Below are positions 39,426 to 50,572 of a DNA stretch of 64,000 bases, piece by piece. Made by a program: the position numbers and the translations under genes. Source of the DNA: Scortum barcoo (Eukaryota > Chordata > Actinopteri > Centrarchiformes > Terapontidae); NCBI GenBank assembly GCA_023238725.1, contig CM041553.1:17175501-17239500 (forward strand), given 5' to 3'. The notes beneath the pieces were generated by a model. The model did not search any database. It was not told the DNA's origin and saw only the letters and a list, made by a program, of their open reading frames with translations. Every line of letters begins with the position of its first letter. Within the stretch, counting starts at the first letter, position 1.

Positions 39426-42400
39426 TTTATCTCGTGTTAAATATTGTTCTGGAAAAAATGATGCATAACATTTTATTACTATTTATTCTCGGGCTCTGTC
39501 ATTTTGATGTGTACCTTTAAACCTTTGATGACAGTGTTTTTGCATTTCTGCAAGATCTTGTCTCTCCAGTATCCCTGTTTCAAGGTTCCTGTCCACTCCC
39601 ATTCCTTCGTTCTTGGAAAGATAGGGGGACTGGGTAAACAGAGAAGGGTCACCGTGAGAGCTGGAGTCCAATCTGTTGGGCATATGGAGGGTCTGTCACT
39701 GCTGCCAACATCCAGCTGGACAGTATTAGTCTCCCTTGTTACTCATGAGTTGAGCTATCATCCCCCAGGGACTGATGAGGAGTGGAGGGATGAGGGGGGA
39801 GTCACATGTCTGACTGCAGCTTCTGTTCATCACTCAGAGTCTCCACACTCGAACACATCAGTGCTGTCCATTAGCTTCTAAAGTAAATAAACCAACCCTG
39901 CGTATGTGTCGGACAGTGAGAGAAAGAGGGAGGGCGAATAAAGGCTCAGGGTATCAGGGCTAATCACATAAAGTGACCAGAGACTCTTAAAGATATATCC
40001 TATTATCATTGGTGCTAAAGAATGCAACATGAAGAACAAAGTTGAAGGTTTTATAACAAAAACAGAACTGATTCATTAAACCATGAATACTTCTAATAGC
40101 TAGTCAGTCATTTTGTTTGGCCAGTAAACTGCTTGATTTGGGGCCTTAATGATCACATTCTCTCTTTTAAGATGTAGAAACAGGACACAGTCCATTCGTA
40201 ATACATTTCTGTCCACTGCATACCTACAAGGATGCTGCCATCGCCTTACACAGCTGAACACAAACACTAACTTCCTTCTGTTTATTTGTATTTAGCTTAA
40301 TATATCGGATTCCTTAGATTCCTGCACAGTGGATTTGGGTCAGCTATGCATAAAGATAAACATTCAGATTTTCCAACTAAACTAAGGTCCTTCATAATCA
40401 TATCAAAAACCTCCCTTGTTGGCCAATGCTTACAGAAGGCTACCTTAAAAGTGTGTCAAGCATACAAATAACCCCATGTACGTATGTAGGTTTGCTCAGG
40501 CACACACAGAGAACTGTTTCTGCCCAAAACATTTTAATTCCTGCATGTGCAAGGCATTTGCCTTGTGAGCCACATGTTCATCTCTTGTTTAATAGGTCAA
40601 GGCTGTCACATGAGGGATGAGTTAATATCCATCGGCTGACGTCCTTCATGCTATAATTTGTCAGCCCAGAGCTGAAGGGAAGAAAATTACTTGCATCCAC
40701 AGCGAAACGATAGAAGAAAAAAAGTGCTTTAATCTCAAAGGTTTTACCTTGAGGAAGAGCATACCAGCAGTCATCAGAAGAACACCAGCACAATCATTTC
40801 TCTTACACAGTAAAAGTCTGAGATCTCTATGCATGCAAAAACACACCTGGAGTATCTTTGTCAGTAAAATGGACCTTAATGTTGATTCACTAACAGTTAA
40901 ATCAAGTTTTTCGATAATGATGAAGATAAGACAAATTGAGTTTAGGCACTTGTCATGCTGTTGGTTTTGGTATAGGATTTGCCATGATGTGTCTGTCCTT
41001 TATCCCATCTCTCTTTGATCTGCAGTAGCACTCTCTCTCATCTTATCTTCTGAAAAGTGACACAAGACACAGGAGCTGGAAGAGGTAGGGAGCTGGAAGA
41101 AATCACTGAAATTCAAAACTGCCCTGTGCACTTTTGGAGACTGGATCAGTGATAATCTCCCAGCTGAACCTGGTTTGTGTTTGTCATGACAGCCTACACG
41201 TCTGGATGGTTTGTCACATGACTCGCAAGAGGTCAGGGTTAAAAGGAGGTCACAGTTTAGGGCAGGGAAGACTAAAGCATCAACTTCCTGTGTTACTCAC
41301 TGGCCGATTCTGCACAGTGAGAGAGAATGGACATATGGTACTTTGGAATTTTGGTCTTAGCTCCACTTGTCTAGGACTCCATGACAAAAGTCAAAAACAG
41401 GAAAGAAAATAGAAAAGGGAAGAGAGTTCTGCATTCCCTATTGTCAAAGGTGTTATTGGACACCTTAGTATGGGCGTGCACATGCAGGACACACAGGCAT
41501 ATATTTAAAAGATAATAACATACCAGTCACTCAAACAGAAAAAAAACAGGCATGCATCCACAAACACACACGTGCACTAATTCTTTCACCCTGATGTCAA
41601 ATATCTCCCAACTCTTTGGCATATCCGACATTCATCCACTCCCACTTTGTTCCTCATTCATACACACTTAACCCTCCGCAATATCGCTACAGGGCTCGTC
41701 ATCTCATTGCAACTTAAATCTTGCACCCAAGGCCCCATGATTCATTGCTGCTGAAAGGTAGCTGGCATGGCAACTCATCCAGCCGTATGCCAACTGATAT
41801 CAACAGACATTACATCCATAGGGACCGCTGTCATTACATTTCTGTCCAAGAATGATTATTTCAAATCTTCCATCACTTTAACGAGGCAAAATCCACACCA
41901 GGGCTCATTGGGATACACATGTGGTAGCAATAAAGGCAGAGATGTCACTAACAAAACAATCTTACCTCAAGGTCAATTTAGTCCATTCTGAAGCCTCTGA
42001 TTGCTTGATCTTCATCAGCAGATGGAGTTGTAAATTTCCATTTTTTTCCTTAGCACTTTGAGGATTTCTTGTCCATGTTGGCTTAAATAAGTGAAAGTGA
42101 GACCCAATTGCCATTTGCGTAATGGAAAGGGTTTTTTTCCTGTTGAGTTTTAGATGACACAGAGAGAGCACTAAAATGGAAAGCAAAGGCTAAGAGCGTA
42201 AATGTTTGGCAGGCTGAACAAATAAAAGGACATTTTAAACAGAACAGTAATTTGATGTCATATAGGATGGTGTTGTTAGTTACTTTGGTGTAGTAGATGA
42301 ACTTGTCTGTTCAGATCAGGCATTCTGGAGCACAAAATCATTCCAAACAGTAATTATTATACTTATTTGGTTTGGAATAGGAATTCTGGAAATTTCCAAG

Positions 42401-43709
42401 CATTACGGCAGAGCTCGAAATGTTGCTGTGTGTTCATTTCACAGCCAGATGGTTGGCATCATTAACCACTCCCTAAGTATTCAGAGTCAGTTTCCCAAGC
42501 AGACCTCTTGTAATTCTTAGAAGATGTGGTAACACACACAAGTAACTCTTTATGTGTTGAAATGCTATTTCTCCAGTGTTGGAGCCTGTAGAAGTGATTC
42601 TGACCAGCTTGTTTCATTCAATTTAGTGCAGTAACATTGCACTTTGCCATAAAGTGTTGTTTTGGAGTCTTTAGGGCAGTGAGATTAATGGCAATAATCA
42701 ACCAGCGTTTGCTGAAAAACCACAATAGTTTTTACAGTAGGTTTTAAGTTGGAATATAGGTTTGAAACACTGAAAAATATCACTGAATGATAAATGTCAG
42801 CTATATAATCCTCAGGATGTCTGCCTTTTCTTTCCCTAATGTCTATCTTCTTTCAAAACCTCTAACATTACCTTAAATTACCCTCTGCTTGTGCTCTTCT
42901 TCTGCCATCACTCTCTCACCCTAAAGCAAACCATCACTAATCTGCTTTCCCCATGCATGACTAATAAGAAAAATATGAGCAATAATCTGAAGCTGTGTGC
43001 ATGTGTTCTTTCTTTGGGCTTCTTTATCTTCATCAAGACATTAGAGAGGGCTGCTGATCATTGGATTGTCTTAAGATCCAGGAGTTCCTTTGGGAGGAAA
43101 TGTCTTCAAGATACTAGAGACTTTGTTTCATGAAAGCTGTGACGATTTTATTGAAATAGCAAAAGACAGAACAGCAAATTTAGTATACAGAAATGATATA
43201 ATAAAGAACAGTATGTCTACCATCAGAAATGTTATACAGGTGGAGGCAAGAGAGCTCTTGTATTCCTTTTTGATTACTGATGTTAAAATGTCACATATTC
43301 AGTTACGTTGAAAGTGGGTATTACTGTAATGTTATGTTTTTACTCAGTTTGCAAAATCCCAAGAATAAATCATATGTGTATTTAACTCTGTTTGTGTTTG
43401 AGTTTACATATACAATGTTAACTTGCACATGTTTGCTTTAGCATTTATACATAAGTGTTGGCCAAGAATTCTCTCTGGCATTTTTTGAAAGCCAATGTTG
43501 AGCAGAAGCCACATATGGTAGTGCTTTACAAGAAAACAGTGATTTAACTCTTTTGACATGTCTGTCGTGCTCAAAGATTTAGAGGCAAAAAAAAAAAAAA
43601 ATCAACCTTTTCATCTGATTCTGTCCACTAATGTATTCACTCCCATTAGTAGAGTATATAAAAGTGCATATAATAATAGTTTGCAATTAAATTTGATATT
43701 GTCTCTGAA

Positions 43710-43739
43710 GCGTATAACAGTGGATGCACTGTTATACGC
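43710..43739. other. Perfect 13-bp inverted repeat with 4-nt loop
   Basis: GCGTATAACAGTG is followed by GATG and then by the exact complement CACTGTTATACGC. It could form a hairpin in the transcript or in single-stranded DNA. The sequence around it is AT-rich intron. No poly-T or other RNA gene signal is linked with it. Confidence 0.9.
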
Positions 43740-44254
43740 ACATCAGAGCACTTTAGAGCTCAGGTGTAACTGGATTCTGTTTTTTTAAATACCAGATTTG
43801 AAATGCACCAGTGTAAAACCCTCTCTGATTGTGATGTGACCCAAGGACAGTCAAATCCTATTTGAGTAGCCATGAATTTCAGTGCATCAGCAAACTTGAA
43901 ACCCAGACCAGTGCGTCTACACACAGGACAACTAGATAGACAGTGTTCATTCAGTTTGATGATTGGCATACCTTGGAGGGGTGCACTTGTAGCATCTGTA
44001 CTCATATTCAGTGTCTCAAACACTGAAATATTTTTTTAAACAAAAAGGGTGATACTTTTTTGGTAATTTCTTTGGTTATGAGGGAAAATGTCTGTGGTAT
44101 GAAGATTCTTTGGAATTTGCCTTTTTTTAAGAAGAGGCCATTATCCAGGTTTCCTTAAATGTAGTACCTGACTTAGCTTCAACAAATGTTTGATGCAATT
44201 GATTGTGTTTAAAATGTGGAATTGTGTGCAAACCTTTTCATCCACCCTAAAATA

Positions 44255-44255
<1 letters not shown>

Positions 44256-44291
<36 letters not shown>
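44256..44291. repeat. (TG)n microsatellite
   Basis: An uninterrupted TG run of 36 bp. Confidence 0.97.
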
Positions 44292-44292
<1 letters not shown>

Positions 44293-44787
44293 AAGTGCAA
44301 GTGGATGTACAGACAAAACCACCCGCAAGACTCACTTCACTTAAAAGCCCATTATCGCTGCACAATGTAAATCTTCAGAAACTTTCCATCAGTGGTTCAT
44401 CTTTCCTGTTTTTTTTGTTTGTTTGTTTTGAGGGTTTTTTTGTGCAGAATAACCTAAATAGACCCTTAAGGCTGCGGTCAAAAAGTAAAACCTCACCAAA
44501 AACAGACGATCCAACATTAAGTGTTTGTTTTTTTTAACCCCACCACCTGGTTGAAAAATACATGGTATACAACACCGATCCATTGTTTGTGTAAGTGTGT
44601 GTGTCAGCCTCCTGCCTCCATTGTGATCGCGGTCAGTCCATCAAAGCCCGGAGAGGGTGTCGGCGAGGCATTTGGTCCACTGTCTGCTTCACACTTCCTT
44701 TGTTTGTGTGTATGTTTGTGTGTGTGCTGGTCCAAGCCTCTGTCTCCCTACACTTCCTCCTCGCCATTGTGTGCGTGGAAGCACATG

Positions 44788-44955
44788 CTGTCTCTCTCTC
44801 TCTCTTTCTCGCTGTCTTTCTCTCTAATCAGTGTCTTATTGGGCTGATCCCCAAGACCCTGGATGAGCTATTTCTGGAGGTTCCTGTTATGAAAAGATTA
44901 TTTTTCCTCCTCTCTCTCTGTCACTCACCCTCTCTCTCTCTCTATGTCTCTCTCA
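44788..44955. repeat. Pyrimidine-rich (TC)n region
   Basis: Several TC runs (about 44791-44810, 44914-44930 and 44939-44953) are separated by short unique stretches. The small open frames here arise from this low complexity. Confidence 0.85.
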
Positions 44956-46369
44956 CATGCACACACAGCAGTTGAACTCATTATCTCAAACTGAATCAGC
45001 GAAAGGACACACACTTGTCATTGGAGGCAGATCCAAGTTTCAAGGACAGCGGCACTACCTTACTTCTCAATAAAACACAATCACACACACAATAAACTGA
45101 CTAAATAGCATTGTAATAAATACATATAAATGTCCCTTTCCTGCCTTTTCCCTCCTTTCCTTCCCTTTTATTTTGTTTCTTTATGACCTACCCATCAATT
45201 GTGACAAGCATTTATGGCCTTATTATCTAAAATACTCAGCAACAAAGGAAAAATCAGTGAGATCACAGACAAAACACGCAGCTAACATGTTGATCTTTAT
45301 TTAAGGACAGCTGCTATGACCTTTGGAGACCCATAATTTAGTTATCTCTTTTGTGAGTCTTTGTTGACACAGCCTTGGGTGTTTGCTGGACTGACACATC
45401 CGTCAGCTGACCCTCACCTGGCCCCGCTGTTTGGGGGTTAGGAATGGTTGAAGAGGGGAGCGTGAACCCCAAGGCGAGCCCCGAGGAGGACTCTCACACA
45501 GTGGAGGAAAATCTTTCATCTTTCTCACACTTATTTTACTTGTCTTGTTTTTGTCTCTTTATGTCTGTCTCAGTAAAGTCTTTCTTAAAAGTATTTCTTT
45601 CATTATTTTTTTGTGCCTTCTTTCACTGCATCTCCCTCTGCATCTCAGGGTCAGAGGTGAAACTGTAAAGTTTACAACCTACAACAGTAGCTTCACCCAA
45701 CTACCCAGCAGCAACAAGATAATTTGATTCTATGAAAAATCAAATACCTGTGGTTTATTTTGTTTTTACACCTGTTTTTTTATGTTTCAAAATAGAAGTA
45801 ATAATTTAGGGACATAAAAATTTTTTACTATGAATCATGACTTAATCCTATGAAACTTCCCGTATGATATGCCTTGATGGTAAAAGTGTTTATTTTTATT
45901 CCCTTTCTAAGGAAAAGTTATATTTAATGCCTACTTAATCCCTCTTGTCTGCCTGCAGTAACACTGATGCATCTCCTCATTTCCTGTCTTTTGTCCAAAG
46001 CCCTCATTATACTCGTGTGTATTTGATCTGTATCTGAATCATAAGCCAAACAAGCGCCTGACTCTGACGGGCTTTGATGAATGAAAACTGTAGACGCTCT
46101 AAAGAGACACACTCATTTGCCCCAGAGCAACTGGCACAGCAGCAGTCTGCGCGTCTGATCTCTCACACTTTACCACACACATTCATCAACAATCGCCGCC
46201 ATTATTGTGTGTTTACCACCACAAAACAACTCAAGAGTGCAAACCCCCTTTCGACTCTGCGCGGGGTTGTTGACCCATCTCAGCCGAGGGTAGCTTTGGG
46301 TTGGGGTTTTGGGTGCAGCCTCTGGGTGGTCGGGTTTTGTGGCTCTGGGATTTGGCCTTGTTTGGTAAT

Positions 46370-46500
46370 CTCTCTTCATCTCTCCTCTCCTCCTCTCTTG
46401 CCTTCTCTCTCTCTCTCTCTCTCTCTATCCTTCCCCTATCTCTGTCTCTCTTTCTCATACACACACCAACAGGCCATAATTATCTTTCTCTTTCCCTTCC
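46370..46500. repeat. Pyrimidine-rich tract with (TC)n core at 46404-46426
   Basis: The + strand is nearly all C and T for about 130 bp, with a 23-bp pure TC run. It produces spurious Ser/Leu-rich and Arg/Glu-rich reading frames on the two strands. Confidence 0.9.
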
Positions 46501-48775
46501 AGTAATAGATTTAGGATAAAAATCACAAGAGGTTTTCCTCAGTTTATGAGCTCATAAGATCACAAGTTTTTCCGTTGACGTATTATTTGATTTTTATATG
46601 CTGACATTAGTGCTGATCTGCTGACATAATGCTAATGCTTCAGCTGGATACGCTTGTGAGTAGCATACATCAGTACTTGGTGAGTACTGGCCAAAATGTG
46701 TCCACAGTAACAAATATTGAAAATGCCTTTTCAAATTCATAGTATTGTTTACTTGCTATTTTATATTATATTTTCCTCAGAAAATTGGCATTGACATTGG
46801 CTTTACTTCTGTTTGGGTTCCCACAGACCCCAATGTATTTTTCCCCTCAAATGAAGAGCAGACACAATCTGACAATCAGACAATCTGAAAATGACCATAA
46901 AGCATTGTTGTTGCACAAAAAGGAAGAATGTCTTGTTTTATATGTCATATGAGCCAAACATTGGGGTTAACTGAACACCAAAAAGAGTCTAAATCTCCCT
47001 TAGGTCTGTTTGAACAAACCGTTAAAATGATAATAGATATAGACTATGGATAACAGACTTCTAACAGAGGTGTAGCTCTGCATAAAAAGTACTGTCAACA
47101 GCAATTACAGATGTAAAGTATATTAACATGTTTGTATTTGGCCAGGTTAAACAGCTGGAGACTCTGAGACCCCAAACACAAGTAATGCGGTGATTTTCTG
47201 TAACAGGCTTCTGAATCACGTCATCAGTTCAAACCCATATTTATGAGCTATGCTTATTAGATTAGGGGGGAAACACATCGCATCAAGGTGATAAAACAAT
47301 GTTAAGTATGTTTGTTATGTTTTTTAACAAAACATGAAACACTGATGCATTAGGCATATTTGAGAAAAGGGGGGTTGTACAATAACATGTATTTTTGAGG
47401 CTGAGGTCTTAAAGCATTATTTTAAGTATATCAAAAATTGTTGAATATGCTAAAATTTCAAATGATTCCCACCTGCTTTTATGAATGGCTGTGCTGTATA
47501 GACTCATGGTATTGCTCACTGTAATAGCTGCTGGGTGAGTCACTTGTGACTCCTCAGTCAGCTGGGACCGTGTGGCAGCCAACGCCAGACTGCACAGCTA
47601 GCCAGGATTTTCTGCATCATCCTTTCCCCCCTTGCAGTCCAAGCTTTGGATTACATGTATTTCCCTGCCACATGGGGACTCGTCTGGCTTTCCCTTTTTT
47701 TTTGCACCATCCCAGTGCCCGCCTGTTACCATGGAAATAACAGTGAGCTGGCTGATATGACAAAAGCTGACGTCGTTGAGGAGTTCCTGGAAAACTGCAG
47801 CCCCCAACACACATACACACACACAAATACATTTATGCCTAAAAAACAAAGGCAGAAATGCATGAAAAAAATATTTAAAGTAATTAATATTTATATAAAC
47901 TACTGTACACCCACGGCGTATCAAGAAATCCTAATTACAGTCATCGCTAATTATAGTGATTATATCTTTGTAGATGCTTACAAAGTGTGATCAAAGTGCA
48001 GTGTCATTAAAGTGTTTACATCATGTGACACTCGAGTCAACCTGAGCGTGCTGTGCGTGCGTCAGGCGCGCCTCGGACATGGGCAGGACCAGAGGCATTA
48101 CCATACCCGCAACAGTTGTCTTTTCACCGCGCCACTTGCGCTTTTCGGACTAATCTCGCTTCACAAAAGAGCGTCTCGCAGCTGTCTCCAGCATTTTCTA
48201 ATGATATGCAAACTGGGTACCAACCTCTCGAGTCAATTGCTGCCTATTAAGGGGAGGCGGCGGAGGCTCAGAGGAGACAGGAGCTGTAAAGAATGGAGGG
48301 GGAGTCCCGGGGAGCCCAGTTAATCACTTTCGATTTTACATGGCTGATATTTGTAAGGCGCATTTTTTTAAAGGAAGGAGTCAAATGAAAGTAGTAACGA
48401 ATAGAAACAAACAGAGCAAGGTTGACGCGTGGTGAGAGGTCAAATGTGCACTAGAAATTAAAAGGACGTGTTTCGTGCGCCCTGACGCACTGTAGTGAGA
48501 TGTTAAATTGGGTAGAAACTTTGTCGCTGACACTTTGTGATCCGCTGAGGTTGTTCTGTGTGGATCCGTGAGCCTCCGGCGCCTCCAGCTCCTTATCAGG
48601 TGGGGAGCAGCGGAGCGGGGTGGGGGCGGAGCCAGCGCACAGCCGCCCATTCCTAAAGCTTGAATCACACCACTCTCCATTCACATTCCTGCTGGAGGGA
48701 CCGCTTCATTCAGGGACTCGCGGTGTTGAAAGGATTTGGAGAGCCCGTATATCGCCGCCACACGAAATTATAACC

Positions 48776-48829
48776 ATGGATTTACGCTGTTGCGCGGCGG
48801 CCAGGGGACATTTGCAGCCGACTGCGTAG
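48776..48829 (+). other. Upstream ORF 1 in the short-isoform leader (strong start context)
   Basis: AACCATGG gives a near-ideal initiation context (A at -3, G at +4) for a 17-codon frame, MDLRCCAAARGHLQPTA, ending in TAG. If transcription starts upstream, ribosomes should often begin here. The true start at 48972 would then depend on leaky scanning or re-initiation. Confidence 0.55.
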
Positions 48830-48850
48830 TTTGAGCTCTCTTTACTCTGG

Positions 48851-48886
48851 ATGTATCATGCGGGCTTCGCCTTAACGGTGGAGTAG
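48851..48886 (+). other. Upstream ORF 2 in the short-isoform leader
   Basis: An 11-codon frame (MYHAGFALTVE) ends in TAG. A second ATG at 48858 opens an even shorter overlapping frame. It is meaningful only if the leader includes this part. Confidence 0.45.
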
Positions 48887-48937
48887 ACCCGAGTGGACAG
48901 CCGCAGCCTGCCGGGGCGCAGCCGGGAGTTTGGTTTT

Positions 48938-48984
48938 ATGCTGAGGCTGGTCGCGACCGAGACATTCAAACATGATATTAACAC
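48938..48984 (+). other. Upstream ORF 3, overlaps the dlc1 short-isoform start
   Basis: ATG at 48938, with a weak context (T at -3), opens a frame that crosses the true start at 48972. It continues over the splice junction into the exon at 55316 and stops there after 26 codons. Initiation here would bypass the real start codon. Confidence 0.45.
48972..48984 (+). CDS. dlc1: dlc1 short-isoform first coding exon (MILT...)
   Basis: ATG ATA TTA ACA C, then donor GTAAGT at 48985. Spliced to 55316 it reads MILTQIEAKEAC. The human short isoform reads MCRKKPDT followed by exactly MILTQIEAKEAC. In this fish the codon frame is closed by TGA at 48942-48944, so the eight extra human residues are absent and translation should start at this Met (A at -3). 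Only 13 coding bases lie in the exon; the rest is leader. The short isoform starts almost directly at the SAM domain. Confidence 0.9.
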
Positions 48985-50534
48985 GTAAGTCCGCTGCACA
49001 GTCATTACATAATTTGTTATTATGTTTGTTATTAATTTGATGCTTTGTTTTTTTTAAAGTAAATATGCGTCTATACTCTCAAGCTGCTTCCTGTTTGTCC
49101 AAGAGAAATATATCTTACTTGTTGGTGTAATCAGTATACAGTTGGTTTATTTTTGAGTTGCTTTTGGTATTAAAGACTTAGAGGTTTGCTTGAACTTTAC
49201 CTTAAAGTGAAACAGTCTTTTAGTCTTTAAGGCGCAGCGCTGGAGGCTGTCAGATAAGAAATCTCTCCGCTTTGCGCATAACTCCCGAGTCTCAGATGGC
49301 ACCACTCTTTTTCACAGCTCACTGAAAACCTCTACATTTCGTTTACATATATGTTTTTACAAATTACTCAAGACCCGTGTGGAGTGCGCTCTGCTGACTT
49401 GGTGCAAAATCTGTGTTTAAAGTCTCCACTTTTACGCACACAGTGGAAAGGGAGCAGCGGGTAGACGGTGTGAGGTGGATGAAACTTTGATCCGTGTTGT
49501 GGAAACGAGGTCGTGAACTGGAATATTCAGCTTGAGTTTTCTGTCTTTTAAGATTATCAGACGGCATCGTTACCAGTCCGCGACGTTTCAGCCACCTCAG
49601 CGCCTCCAACTTTGTGCGGCTGCCTGCTCCTTTTGCCTGACTGCCGACCTTTTGCTGACGGGAGGGGGATTTGAGGGGATGTGCGGTGGCTGTATGAACC
49701 CCTCGTTTTTTTTTTTAGTCCTGCGCTTGGCAGGCTCAGTTTGATTTGTGGGCTTTGGCTCTTTGTCGCAACAGTTTGTTCCAACACATGGCTCCTTATC
49801 AGCCACCGCAGGTCTGGAACAGATATGAGCGCAGAGGTTCAGTTGAGCCATATAACCACTGTGAACGTGCTGAAAGACACTCGCAGACCCCCAGCCTTCA
49901 TGATGCAAGCTGAATGAACATTACCTACAGTAACGAGTGGCTCTTTGCAAGAGAAGAGTGAGAAGTCCCATTGAAATGTGGGAACCGCATGTCTTTGTGC
50001 TCATTCGTTCTCCCACTCGATGTCTCTTTTTTTATTTCTTTCAGTGAGGGTCAGGTGGTGTTGTAGGTAGTTGTTGGTTGCGGTGGGAGAAGAGCAGGTG
50101 AGGGAAACACACTTCATCTGAACTCTTTGTGAGACAGGAAGTGAGCTGAGGCCTTATCTAAAAGATTTACATCGAGCTGGCACTCTGCCTCTCCCTGTCC
50201 TGTGAAGAGACACATATGTTCGTTTTTTTTCTTATACGTTCCCCTCTGTTAAAGGTACAGGGGCTGTCCTGGGATATGTACCAGTGGTTAGTTATGGGGG
50301 GGGCTGGCAGGTACGCTGTCATCTGGCTGTGGAAAGCTTATCAGAGGCTCTTGAATGTGCCTGGTCACCTGATCCATGGCGAGGGCCCTCTGTGTGAGTA
50401 TAAATCTTTCGTCATGGAGCGCGGGGGCCTTTGGGGTTAGCTCTGCGATGATCCATCTGAGCCAGCTGTGTGTTTGCCCCGGCTGGTGTTGGATGACCGG
50501 AACGAACTATGGTAGTAACCTCATTATTCTTTCT

Positions 50535-50538
<4 letters not shown>

Positions 50539-50568
<30 letters not shown>
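50539..50568. repeat. (TG)n microsatellite
   Basis: A TG run of about 30 bp in the intron after the short-isoform first exon. Confidence 0.95.

Positions 50569-50572
<4 letters not shown>

Larger units (their letters stand above)
48040..48971 (+). promoter_or_regulatory. dlc1: CpG-rich promoter and 5' leader of the short dlc1 isoform
   Basis: The stretch is markedly richer in G+C and CpG than its surroundings. It has a GC box (GGGGCGGAGC at 48623-48632), a TTATC-CAGGTG junction (48595-48602) with a GATA-like half and an E-box, and two CATTCCT motifs (48648-48654, 48684-48690) of the MCAT/TEAD type. It directly precedes the short-isoform start codon at 48972. No clear TATA box is present and the start site cannot be placed. 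Promoter identity is inferred from base composition and from the first coding exon that follows. Confidence 0.7.

Noticed and set aside
45444..45530. ATG with coding-looking start (MVEEGSVNPKASPEEDSHTVEEN), possible extra first exon
   Set aside because: No good splice donor follows in a phase that fits 55316, and the frame soon becomes low-complexity. No family resemblance.
47546..47990. Open frames of 64-114 codons around 47.6-48.0 kb
   Set aside because: No splice context and no familiar protein, and they lie in low-complexity DNA. More likely part of the upstream regulatory region.
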